Assembly: GCA_963750075.1 (NCBI GenBank)
Contig: CAVVPG010000004.1
Location: 902,728 to 966,727, forward strand
From: Bog-473 sp963750075
Lineage (GTDB): Bacteria; Actinomycetota; Acidimicrobiia; Acidimicrobiales; RAAP-2
DNA: 64,000 nt
Direction of reading: 5' to 3'
Below are positions 1-10,807 of this stretch, piece by piece (position 1 is the first letter of the stretch; each line of letters starts with the position of its first letter). Both the position numbers and the translations under genes were made by a program. Under the pieces are notes generated by a model, which was given only the letters and a program-made list of their open reading frames with translations, had not been told where the DNA came from and searched no databases.

Positions 1-193
1 CCTCCAGGGTGAACCCGGCCCTCCGGCACATGGCGACGACGGCCAACGTGGTGAGCACCTCGGGACGGAACTGGCGGCGCAGGCCCTTGCGCTCCTGGCT
101 CTCGATGATGTGCTGGGCCTCGTAGAAACGCAGCGTGGAGGCGGCCATACCGGAACGGGCGGCGACCTCGCCGATGTCCAGCAGCTCCACCAT
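1..193 (-). CDS. MerR-family transcriptional regulator (N-terminal part, runs off the left edge)
   Basis: About 64 residues are visible, reading in from an ATG at 193. They contain the MerR winged-helix start: a helix-turn-helix with AARSGMAASTLRFYEAQ at about residues 11–27, then the wing region with QERKGLRRQF. The LRFYE spacing and the later CRRAGFTL segment are typical of SoxR-like members. The part that would hold an effector or Fe-S site lies outside the window, so the signal sensed is unknown. It is divergent from the methyltransferase at 230, and a perfect palindrome sits between the two starts, so it probably regulates itself and that gene. Confidence 0.85.
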   Translation of the reverse strand, partial: MVELLDIGEVAARSGMAASTLRFYEAQHIIESQERKGLRRQFRPEVLTTLAVVAMCRRAGFTLE

Positions 194-195
194 TG

Positions 196-215
196 ACTTG
201 AAGGGTACTTCAAGT
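196..215. promoter_or_regulatory. Perfect MerR-type palindromic operator
   Basis: An 8-bp inverted repeat, ACTTGAAG and CTTCAAGT, is separated by 4 bp. It starts 3 bp from the merR start codon and 15 bp from the methyltransferase ATG. MerR-family regulators bind dyads of this size and arm spacing between promoter elements. That it is bound by the adjacent regulator is inference. Confidence 0.6.
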
Positions 216-229
216 GTTTGGGTGGCGGC

Positions 230-841
230 ATGGACAGCCCTTCGACGACCTTTGCGGGCGCGGCCGGCCGGCTGGCCGGCGCCGTGATGGCCCGTCTCAA
301 CCGTGACATGGAACGGGCGGCGGTCGACGAGCTGGCTCCCGGGCCCGACGACGCCGTGCTCGCCGTGGGCTTCGGGCCCGGCGTCGGGGTCGCGGAGCTC
401 GTCGCCCGCCTGCCCGGCTGCGTCGTCGCCGGCGTCGACCCCTCGCCGACCATGGTGGCGCAGGCGCGGCGGCGCAACCTGGCCGCCATCGACGCCGGCC
501 GAGTCGTGCTCGCTCGTGCGGGCGCGGAGGCGATCCCATGGCCCGACCGCGCCTTCAGCGGCGTGGTCGCCGTCAACTGCATGCAACTGTGGGAGCCGCT
601 GGACGACGCGCTGTGCGAGGTCGCGCGCGTACTGGCTCCGGGCGCCCCACTGGTGACCGTGACGCACACGTGGGCCATTGAGAAGCGCGCACCCCTCAGT
701 GAATGGACAGCGGCGCTCCTGCCGCGACTCGAGCGCTGCGGCTTCGTGGACGTCACGCAGAGGACGGCGGGCTTCCGTTCGGGTCCCGGGCTGGTCCTGC
801 ACGCCCGGATGCTCCGGCACGGCAACCGGATGGCACCCTGA
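230..841 (+). CDS. Class I SAM-dependent methyltransferase
   Basis: A 203-residue Rossmann-fold methyltransferase. Motif I is seen as VLAVGFGPGVGV (about residues 40–51). The acidic residue closing strand 2 is in AGVDPSP, and a PW-DRAFSGVVAVNCMQLW segment corresponds to motifs II/III, so this is the UbiE/MenG-like superfamily. The substrate cannot be told from sequence. The ATG at 230 is preferred over the in-frame TTG at 218 because it leaves the operator free and has a GGTGG stretch just upstream. It is divergent from the MerR gene and is probably its target. Confidence 0.8.
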   Translation: MDSPSTTFAGAAGRLAGAVMARLNRDMERAAVDELAPGPDDAVLAVGFGPGVGVAELVARLPGCVVAGVDPSPTMVAQARRRNLAAIDAGRVVLARAGAEAIPWPDRAFSGVVAVNCMQLWEPLDDALCEVARVLAPGAPLVTVTHTWAIEKRAPLSEWTAALLPRLERCGFVDVTQRTAGFRSGPGLVLHARMLRHGNRMAP

Positions 842-873
842 ACCGCCCGATCACCGGGTAGGTTGCCCTGTGT

Positions 874-2835
874 ATGGGGGATGCAGTCGGTGGGCTGACG
901 CTCCAGGCACCTGCGGCGGCCGGTGACGCCCCGCCTGACCCCGACGCCCCGGCGCCGGCCCGGCCGAGCCGCTGGCGCGTCTGGCGCTCCCCTCCCGGAC
1001 AGCCGGTGTGGGCCCGCCCGCTGCTCCTCGTCGTCGCCGCGCTCGCCGCCCTCTCCTACGCGTGGGGCATCAACGACGCGACGCTCGAGACGTTCTACGG
1101 CGCGGCGGTACGGAGCATGTCGCAGAGCTGGCACAACTTCTTCTTCGGGGCCTTCGACCCCTGGGGGACGGTGACGGTCGACAAGCTGCCCGGCGCGTTC
1201 TGGGTACAGGCGTTGTCGGTCCGCGTGTTCGGCTTCCACACGTGGTCCGTGGTGCTCCCCCAAGCAGTCGAGGGCACCCTGACCGTGCTCGTGCTGTACC
1301 GCGCCGTGCGTCGCGTCGCCGGCGCAGGCGCCGGGCTCGCCGCGGCGGCCGTCCTGGCGGCCACACCCGTGACCATCCTGCTCAACCGGGGCAACATCTC
1401 GGACTCGCTGTTGATCCTCCTCCTCGTGCTGGCGGCCGACGCCACGACGGCAGCGTTCACGACGGGCCGCCCGGCGCATCTGCTGGTCGCCGGGGTGTGG
1501 GTCGGTCTGGCCTTTCAGGCCAAGATGCTCCAGGCCTGGCTCGTGCTGCCGGCCTTCTTCCTGGCGTACGTCCTGGCGGCACCGACGCCGGTTCTCGCCC
1601 GGCGTATCGGGCACGCCGCTCTCGCCGCGATGGTGACGCTCGTGGTGTCGCTGTCCTGGATGCTGGTCGTGACCGCCGTCCCTGCCCACGATCGGCCCTA
1701 CGTGGACGGCAGCTGCGACAACTCCGTCTTCAGCCAGGTCTTCCTCTACAACGGCACCGACCGGGTCACGGGCGACACGCTCGATCAGCCCGGGTGCAGC
1801 GCGGCACCCGCCCCGGTCGAGGCGGGCACGAGCACGCAGGAGGCGACGGTGGCCGTCCCGCAGGGGCCCGGCCGCTTCCTCAACGGCGTCTTCGGGAGGG
1901 ACGGCGACTGGATGCTCCTGCCGGCGGCGGTCGCGCTCGGGGGCATCCTCGCCGCTCGCCGGCGCGAGCCTCGCACCGACCCGTTGCGCGCAGCCGCGGT
2001 CCTCTGGGCAGCATGGCTGTTCTTCACCTGGTGCTTCTTCGCATCCTCGAACTTCATCAACTCGTACTACCTGGCGGCGCTCGCCCCGCCGATCGCCGCG
2101 CTGTGCGGCATGGGACTGGCCCTGGCCTGGCGGCTACGCGCGCGCCGCGCCACCCGTGCCGTGGTGTTGGGCACCGTGGCCGCCGGCACGGCCTACGTCC
2201 TCTATCTGCTCCCGGCGGGAGCCGGGGTACGGCCGTGGGTGGAGGCCAGCACGCTGGCGCTCGCGCTGACGGCGGTCGCGGTCACCGCGTGGTCCCTCCT
2301 CCCGGCGCGCCCGGCGTGGGCGACGGGTGCCGGAGTGGCCCTGTCGGCCTCCGCGCTCTTCCTGGGCTCCGCGTGGGCGTCGGGGACCGTCGTGGCGGCC
2401 GGGCTGGGGCCCTTCGACTCGCCGTACCAACCGGCCGCACTGACCGCGCACAATGCCGCCGCCAACGCCCGGTCGGCCGCGGTGGCCGCGGGCCTCGACC
2501 GCGCCGCGGCGCGGGTCGCTCCGTCCGTCAGCGTCATCACCAACGAGACGTCGGCGGGGTCGAGCGTCCCCATCCTCGACACCGGGCGTGAATTCCTCCC
2601 CGTCGGCGGGTTCAGCGGCCGGGTGCCCAGCCCGACGCTGGCGCAGTTCGTCGGCGACGTGCGCGCGGGACGGGTGTCACTGGTGCTGGCCGCCGTGGCG
2701 CCGCGCACCCGCAACCCCGACATGCTCTGGGCCATCGCGCACTGTCGTCCCCTGCCCTACCGGGGGCCCGACACCCGCATTGCCGGGCGCACGATGCGCT
2801 TCTACGGCTGCGCACCGGCCGACGCCGGCGGGTGA
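874..2835 (+). CDS. GT-C fold glycosyltransferase (ArnT/PMT-like, family 39 type)
   Basis: A 653-residue polytopic membrane protein. A short cytoplasmic N-terminus (about 45 residues) is followed by a first membrane helix and a large extracytoplasmic loop. That loop carries an acidic motif VDKLPGAFW (about residues 101–109), equivalent to the DKPPL-x-W element of ArnT/PMT enzymes. A dozen or so further helices follow, then a C-terminal extracytoplasmic domain of about 150 residues. The family uses polyprenyl-phosphate sugars to glycosylate lipids or proteins on the outer face of the membrane; the acceptor is not predictable. A TAGGTT box 9 nt before the ATG suggests a leaderless or very short leader. 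It converges on ftsX. Confidence 0.85.
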   Translation: MGDAVGGLTLQAPAAAGDAPPDPDAPAPARPSRWRVWRSPPGQPVWARPLLLVVAALAALSYAWGINDATLETFYGAAVRSMSQSWHNFFFGAFDPWGTVTVDKLPGAFWVQALSVRVFGFHTWSVVLPQAVEGTLTVLVLYRAVRRVAGAGAGLAAAAVLAATPVTILLNRGNISDSLLILLLVLAADATTAAFTTGRPAHLLVAGVWVGLAFQAKMLQAWLVLPAFFLAYVLAAPTPVLARRIGHAALAAMVTLVVSLSWMLVVTAVPAHDRPYVDGSCDNSVFSQVFLYNGTDRVTGDTLDQPGCSAAPAPVEAGTSTQEATVAVPQGPGRFLNGVFGRDGDWMLLPAAVALGGILAARRREPRTDPLRAAAVLWAAWLFFTWCFFASSNFINSYYLAALAPPIAALCGMGLALAWRLRARRATRAVVLGTVAAGTAYVLYLLPAGAGVRPWVEASTLALALTAVAVTAWSLLPARPAWATGAGVALSASALFLGSAWASGTVVAAGLGPFDSPYQPAALTAHNAAANARSAAVAAGLDRAAARVAPSVSVITNETSAGSSVPILDTGREFLPVGGFSGRVPSPTLAQFVGDVRAGRVSLVLAAVAPRTRNPDMLWAIAHCRPLPYRGPDTRIAGRTMRFYGCAPADAGG

Positions 2836-2853
2836 GGATCGCGAAGCTCGTCG

Positions 2854-3741
2854 CTAGACGTCGAGGAAACGCCGGATGGCGATGGCCGACCCGATGGAGC
2901 CGATCGCCATCCCGGTGAGCACCACCACGACGTTGGTCAAGATCATCTCGCCGCTGGTCATGTGGATCGCCGTGAAGATGTTGCTCGTCGTCCGCCCGTC
3001 GCCCCAGTGGTTGATGAGGACGTAGAGGATGTAGACCGCGCCCGCGGCTAGCAGCGAGCCGATGAAGCCCTGCAGCATCCCTTCGGACATGAAGGGGACC
3101 CGGATGAACCAGTTGGTGGCCCCCACCAGCTTCATCACGGACACCTCACGCCGTCGGGCGAAGATCGCCATGCGGATGGTGTTGAGGATGAGGACGGCGG
3201 CCGACACGATCAGGACGATGGCCAGGGCGAGGAACACCCATTTGACGACGTTGATCACCGTCTCCTCGTTGTGGATGGCCTGCGAGGGCTCCGTCACCGA
3301 CAGGACGCCCGCCGCGCCGTTGAACGTGCGCACCACCTGGGAGGCGTCCGAGAGGGCGATGGGCGTGCACCAGTAGGAGGTCGGCATCTCGGACTGGGTC
3401 GTGGCCTGGAAGACGTCGGTCGGCAGCAACTGGCGGGCCTCGGAGAAGTTGCGGGCCTTGTTCCAGTACTCGCAGGGCTGGAGCACGTAGTTCAGCTGGG
3501 CCAGCTGCGTGCCGACGGCGGCGATCTGCTGGGAGCTGGCGTTGGGCTCCATCCAGACCGTGACCTTGGTGCCGCGCTCGAGGGTCCCGGTGGCGTTGGC
3601 CGACCCCTGGCGCAGCAGCAGCGCGGCGCCCACCAACGACAGAGAGACGGCAACGGTGAGGATGGCGGCGATCGTCATCAAGCGGTTGCGCCACAGGTTC
3701 GACGCCGTCTCGCGGACGACGTAGTCGACGGAGACCGCCAT
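2854..3741 (-). CDS. ftsX: Cell division protein FtsX
   Basis: A 295-residue permease-like protein with the FtsX layout: a short cytoplasmic N-terminus, a first helix (about 22–42), an extracellular domain of about 130 residues, and three C-terminal helices. The cytoplasmic loop carries FARRREVSVMKLVGATNWFIRVPF, split as the conserved RREVSVMKLVGA element. FtsEX couples ATP hydrolysis to activation of peptidoglycan hydrolases at the septum. Two Cys in the extracellular domain (QPCEYW and SYWCTP) could form a disulfide. The start lies 1 nt after the ftsE stop, so the two are co-translated. The smpB gene often found downstream in Actinobacteria is absent; a convergent glycosyltransferase follows instead. 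Confidence 0.97.
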   Translation of the reverse strand: MAVSVDYVVRETASNLWRNRLMTIAAILTVAVSLSLVGAALLLRQGSANATGTLERGTKVTVWMEPNASSQQIAAVGTQLAQLNYVLQPCEYWNKARNFSEARQLLPTDVFQATTQSEMPTSYWCTPIALSDASQVVRTFNGAAGVLSVTEPSQAIHNEETVINVVKWVFLALAIVLIVSAAVLILNTIRMAIFARRREVSVMKLVGATNWFIRVPFMSEGMLQGFIGSLLAAGAVYILYVLINHWGDGRTTSNIFTAIHMTSGEMILTNVVVVLTGMAIGSIGSAIAIRRFLDV

Positions 3742-3742
3742 G

Positions 3743-4471
3743 TCAGCCCAACCCGCCCGCGGCCACCTCGACCGACTGCGGCGCGGAGCCGTCGAAGCCG
3801 TAGACGCCGCGGGCCTGGTCGCGCACCATCGCGCCGTTGCTGAGCTCGATGACGCGGCGGCGCATCTTGTCGACCAGCACCTCGTCGTGCGTGGCCACCA
3901 CCACCGTGGTGCCGGTGCGGTTGATGCGGTCGAGCAGCTGCATGACCCCTTGCCCCGTCTGCGGGTCGAGGTTGCCCGTGGGCTCGTCGGCCAGGAGGAT
4001 GAGCGGTCGGTTCACGAAAGCGCGAGCGACGGCGACGCGCTGCTGCTCACCGCCGGAGAGCTCGCCCGGCAGGTTGTCGCGCTTGTTGGCCAGGCCGACC
4101 AGGTCGAGGACCTGGGGCACCTGGTTGGCCACCACGTGGCGGGGACGGCCGATCACCTCGAGGGCGAAGGCCACGTTCTCGAACACGGACTTGTTGGGCA
4201 GGAGGCGGAAGTCCTGGAAGACACAGCCGATGTTGCGGCGCAGGTAGGGCACCCGCCACTTGGGCAGCTCCACGATGTTACGGCCCGCCTCGAGGATCTG
4301 GCCGGTGTCGGGGAGCTCCTCGCGGAGCAGCAGGCGGATGAACGTCGTCTTGCCCGAGCCGGACGCGCCGACCAGGAAGACGAACTCGCCCTTCTCGATC
4401 TCCACGGTGATGTCGCGCAGAGCGACGGTCGAGCCCTTGTATGTCTTGGTGACGTTTTCGAATCGGATCAT
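3743..4471 (-). CDS. ftsE: Cell division ATP-binding protein FtsE
   Basis: A 242-residue ABC ATPase. Walker A GASGSGKTT is at about residues 35–43, a Q-loop with VFQDFRLL follows, the signature is LSGGEQQRVAVARA, and Walker B is LLADEPTGNLD, with the switch His in VVATHD. IRFENVTKTYKGSTVALRDI at the N-terminus and the fixed pairing with ftsX mark it as FtsE rather than a LolD/MacB-type ATPase. It works at the cytoplasmic membrane with FtsX. No good Shine-Dalgarno sequence precedes the ATG. Confidence 0.97.
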   Translation of the reverse strand: MIRFENVTKTYKGSTVALRDITVEIEKGEFVFLVGASGSGKTTFIRLLLREELPDTGQILEAGRNIVELPKWRVPYLRRNIGCVFQDFRLLPNKSVFENVAFALEVIGRPRHVVANQVPQVLDLVGLANKRDNLPGELSGGEQQRVAVARAFVNRPLILLADEPTGNLDPQTGQGVMQLLDRINRTGTTVVVATHDEVLVDKMRRRVIELSNGAMVRDQARGVYGFDGSAPQSVEVAAGGLG

Positions 4472-4618
4472 CAGTGAGAGAGGTGTCGCCCGCGATCGCG
4501 CCGGGGCACCCAGACGATCCTACTTTCTCCATATGACGGTTTCGGGTCAGCGGCTCCGGCGCAGGTCACAGCCTCTGCACACGGTTCGCGTCGGCGGCGC
4601 GGCGGCGCACCGCCCGGG

Positions 4619-6013
4619 TCACACCGGCGCGCTCTCCCGCCCGGTGCTCGGGCCCGCCGCCGCGCGTTCCGGAGTCGAGCGGGGGTTGTACCCCCACCGA
4701 TCGACCTGCTCGCACTCCGCCTCGGTGAACGACGCCCGCTTGCGCAACTCCCTCTCCGTCCGCGACCGGAAGGCCATGCCGTCGAGATCGGGCCCCTCCT
4801 CGTAGACCTCGATCTCCCACCGGGCCCGCTCGGGGTCCGCCGCCAGGTACGCGGCCCGCATGTCGCGCTGGGACCCGAAGAACCGGCCGTGCACCCGTTC
4901 CCGCTCGATCATCGGGTCGAGGCCCAGCTCGTCGCACAGCCGGCGCGTCCAGGTCAGGCCGTTCTCGACATGGAAGAGCTCGTCGAGCGACGCGTAGTCG
5001 AGCGCCCGGGCGAAGTCGTGCTGGCCGATGGTGTCGCGCACGGCGATCTCGAGCGGCAGTTTGTCGATGGCCAGCGCCTCGAGCACGGTGCACAGCATGA
5101 GTAGGCGCCACACCAGTTCGCGTCGGCTCCCGGCCTCGCACTCGGGGAACTCGTAGGCGTACTCGTAGTTCGACACGTACTGCAGCAGACGGGACTCGTC
5201 GTAGCCGTAGTCGGCGAGCAGACGCCGGAACATCGCGGCGTGACGCGCCTCGTCGGCCGCGTGCCGGGCGCACCCGACATGGAACGACCACGGCAGCGAA
5301 GGATGTTCGTACGAGCTGCGGGCCATCAACTCCATGGCACACACCTCGGCCATCACGTTGGCGTTGAGCTCGGCCTTGAGGTCGTCGTCCTCGAGGCGCG
5401 ACGTGGAGCGGGCGCGCGAACGCGCCCCCGGAGTGAGCTGCGGCCGGCCGCGTGGCCGCGCCGGGACACGGACGCGATCGACCGGCTCCCAGAGCACCTC
5501 GTCGAGTGCGACCGACGGCGCTCCGCCGGGCACCGGCCAGGCCGGTCCCGCCGACCGTGGTGAGCCGAGCTCCTCAATCGCCCGTGTCACCGTCGAGAGG
5601 AGGTGCGCGTCGTAGAGAGGGTCGAGGCGGTCCCGCAGTGCCAGGTAGCGGGCCCCGAGCATGGCGGGGACCGGCCCGGCCAGGGCCTGGCCGACCCGGA
5701 ACGGGTCCCCGCCGGCGTCCAGGCCGCGAAGCGGCTCCAGCCAGACCGGGTCGGCTCGCAGCGCCCCCTCGTCGCGCTCGCAGAGGGTGAGGGCGTGCCG
5801 GCGCAGCTCGGCGGCCCGGGCCAGGGCGGCCTCCGACCGGCGGGCCAGGTCGAGCTTGTCGTCGAATTCGGCCACCTTGGGCACCCAACCGGCGCCGACA
5901 TGGGCGACGGCCCGCTCCAGGGCGGTCAGCGCGAGCACGTCCTCCACCAGGTCGCACGAGGACCAGCGCCCACCGGGCCGCAGCCGACGATCGGGGTAGT
6001 ACCCCGTGCTCAT
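4619..6013 (-). CDS. Ferritin-fold diiron protein, putative peptide-modifying enzyme
   Basis: A 464-residue protein with an unassigned N-terminal half (about 1–210) and a four-helix ferritin-like core. The core shows the full diiron pattern: E in MAEVCAMEL, E-x2-H in DEARH, E in TVLEALAI, and E-x2-H in DELFH. Such proteins usually carry out O2-dependent oxidations. The ATG at 6013 overlaps the TGA of the small peptide gene upstream (ATGA), so the two products are translationally coupled, as expected for a precursor and its tailoring enzyme. An in-frame ATG at 6061 would start inside the peptide gene and is rejected. The pair sits between prfB and ftsE, which are usually neighbours. The diiron site is well supported; the peptide substrate is inference. 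Confidence 0.7.
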   Translation of the reverse strand: MSTGYYPDRRLRPGGRWSSCDLVEDVLALTALERAVAHVGAGWVPKVAEFDDKLDLARRSEAALARAAELRRHALTLCERDEGALRADPVWLEPLRGLDAGGDPFRVGQALAGPVPAMLGARYLALRDRLDPLYDAHLLSTVTRAIEELGSPRSAGPAWPVPGGAPSVALDEVLWEPVDRVRVPARPRGRPQLTPGARSRARSTSRLEDDDLKAELNANVMAEVCAMELMARSSYEHPSLPWSFHVGCARHAADEARHAAMFRRLLADYGYDESRLLQYVSNYEYAYEFPECEAGSRRELVWRLLMLCTVLEALAIDKLPLEIAVRDTIGQHDFARALDYASLDELFHVENGLTWTRRLCDELGLDPMIERERVHGRFFGSQRDMRAAYLAADPERARWEIEVYEEGPDLDGMAFRSRTERELRKRASFTEAECEQVDRWGYNPRSTPERAAAGPSTGRESAPV

Positions 6014-6372
6014 TCGCTCATGGCGCCCAGCGACGCGAACCCGCCGCCCCACGGGCAGCATCCGGCGGCGGCGGCGAAGCCGGGACCCCTCAGGGAACCG
6101 GTCGGCAGGCCGGCGGCGGTGTTGAGCGCCGACCCGAGTCCCGAGGCGACGGCGGGCGACAGCCGAGGCCCGCTGCCCAGGTAGCCCATGACGCTCCCAT
6201 CCCCGATGGAGAAGCCCGACACGTCCTGGTTGGCCTCCTCGACCAGCAGCTGCCTCTCCTCGGTGCTGAGGTCCCAGGTCTCGAGGACCTGGGGCTCGGC
6301 GGCGACCTTGGCCCGGAAATCGTCGTCGTTCAGCATGTTCGCGTACACGCCGGCGAGCGCGTCTTTGCTCAT
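6010..6372 (-). CDS. Putative RiPP precursor peptide with LigA-like leader
   Basis: A 120-residue protein. Residues 1–55 resemble the LigA-type helical domain (a DDDFRAKVAAEP…LSTEERQLLVE pattern) used as a leader by some Nif11/NHLP-like ribosomal peptide families. Residues 56–120 are unstructured and rich in Gly, Ala, Ser and Pro, with an acidic tail. A GCCPWGGG element near residues 104–111 is the likely modified core. An AAAGGGG ribosome-binding site lies 7–8 nt before the ATG at 6372; the upstream in-frame ATG at 6465 has none. The stop overlaps the start of the diiron protein gene. No protease or exporter gene is adjacent. It could instead be a small partner protein of the diiron enzyme. 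Confidence 0.6.
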   Translation of the reverse strand: MSKDALAGVYANMLNDDDFRAKVAAEPQVLETWDLSTEERQLLVEEANQDVSGFSIGDGSVMGYLGSGPRLSPAVASGLGSALNTAAGLPTGSLRGPGFAAAAGCCPWGGGFASLGAMSE

Positions 6373-6514
6373 GGGGAGCCCCTTTCTCTCTCGATGCCGG
6401 GCTCGGAGCGTGTCGGCCCGTCCGGCGACGCCGGAGCCCATGCTCTCTAGACGCCGGAGGGCCAATCTGGTTACGCCGCGAGGCAGGTTCCCTGCACCTC
6501 GCCCGTGCGAGCGG

Positions 6515-7655
6515 CTACGCGCTCACCTCGCGCTGGCGCCGCAGCTCGGCCTCCATGAACGCGTCCAGGTCGCCGTCGAGCACCGCCTCGACGTTGCCCG
6601 TCTCGTGATTGGTCCGCAGGTCCTTGACGAGCTGATAGGGCGCCATGACATAGGAGCGGATCTGGTTGCCCCAGGCGTTGTCCACCCGATCGCCGCTCAG
6701 CGCGTCCAGCTCTGCCCGGCGCTCCAGCCGGGCGCGGTCGGCCAGCTTGGCCCCGAGGATCTGCAGCGCCTTCGCCTTGTTCTGGTGCTGGCTGCGCTCG
6801 TTCTGGCACGACACGACGATGCCCGTGGGCAGGTGGGTGAGGCGCACGGCCGAATCCGTCTTGTTGACGTGCTGGCCGCCCGCACCCGAGGAGCGGTAGG
6901 TGTCGACGCGCAGGTCCTTCTCGTCGATCTCCACCTCCGAGGACACGTCCTCGAGGAATGGCGTGACGTCCATGGACGCGAAGCTCGTCTGGCGCCGGTG
7001 TTGCGAGTCGAACGGGGACATGCGGACCAGGCGGTGCACGCCGCGCTCGGTGGCGAGCAACCCGTAGGCGAAACGGCCGTGCACGATGAAGGTGGCCGAG
7101 AGCAGCCCGGCCTCCTGGCCCTCGGTGGCCTCGTCCACCTCGACCGTGAAGCCTCGGCGCTCGGCCCAGCGCTGGTACATCCGCAGCAGAATCTCCGTCC
7201 AGTCCTGGGCGTCGGTGCCGCCCGCACCCGCGTGGACCTCGCACACGGCGTCGAGCTCGTCGTAGTCGCCCGAGAAGAGGGACTGCAGCTCGAGCGCGCC
7301 GAGCCGGGTGCCGAGGCTGTCGACCGTCTCGACCAGTTCGGCGTCGAGCGCGACGTCCCGCGCGCCGGCGGCGGCGGACTCCTCGGTCAGCTCGAGCAGC
7401 GCGTGGGCGTCCTCGAGCACGCTGCGGAGGGCGTCGAGCTGGTCGAGGTCGGCGGAGGTGCGTCCCAGCTCCCGCGTGACCGAGCGGGCGTTGTCGGGGT
7501 CGTCCCACAGGTCGGGCCGCGCCACGGCGGCCTCGAGCTCCGCCCGGCGGACCTCGAGCTTGTCGCGCCCCAGGTAGCGCTCGGCCTCGGCCAGCCGCTC
7601 CCCCAGCGCCTCGAGCTCGGTTGAGAAGTCGCGGGGTGCCTCGGCCGACGGCCCG

Positions 7656-7669
<14 letters not shown>
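6515..7669 (-). CDS. prfB: Peptide chain release factor 2
   Basis: A 384-residue class I release factor. An N-terminal coiled region precedes the central domain, which has AGAGGTDAQDW. The catalytic GGQ is in RSSGAGGQHVNKTDSAVR (about residues 257–274), followed by CQNERSQHQNKAKAL. GGQ triggers peptide release at UGA and UAA stops. The frame is uninterrupted, so the programmed +1 frameshift seen in many prfB genes is absent. The start overlaps the end of secA by 14 nt, so the gene is probably co-transcribed with it. Confidence 0.97.
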
Positions 7670-10448
<2,779 letters not shown>

Positions 10449-10807
10449 GGAGCGCCGATCCTACCGGTCCCCGGGGATGGTGAGCCGACAGGCGACACTG
10501 CGGTGGTGGTCGGGCTGCGTGCGGCTGACCTGGTCTTTGACCCCACACTCGCCTGCCGCGAGGGTGACGCGCCGGCGCCGGCGGCACGGCGTCTCCGCCG
10601 CACCCAACGGCGCCATGGTGGCGCGCATCGCCTCGTCTCCGCCCGTCCCCGACAGCCGGGGACGCCACGGGCAGGGCTTACCTCTAAGCCGCACCATGCT
10701 CAGCGACCACAAGTCGCCTTACGTGGGTCGTTTCGCCTGCGACTGGCCTCGACTTTCAACCACAGACCCGCACGCAGCCCGACCCCATGCTAGGGGCCGG
10801 GCGGCCC
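10449..10807. other. Intergenic stretch between secA and the mce operon end
   Basis: About 360 bp. The right part lies downstream of the mce operon and the left part holds the secA promoter box (10458–10463, read on the minus strand). Small open frames here, for example minus-strand 10461–10712, have no family resemblance or ribosome-binding site. The hibernation-factor gene that often precedes secA is not present. No clear terminator was found. Confidence 0.5.

Noticed and set aside
10461..10712. A small Cys/His-containing frame between secA and the mce operon
   Set aside because: It has no ribosome-binding site or family match, and the Cys and His spacing is not a metal motif.
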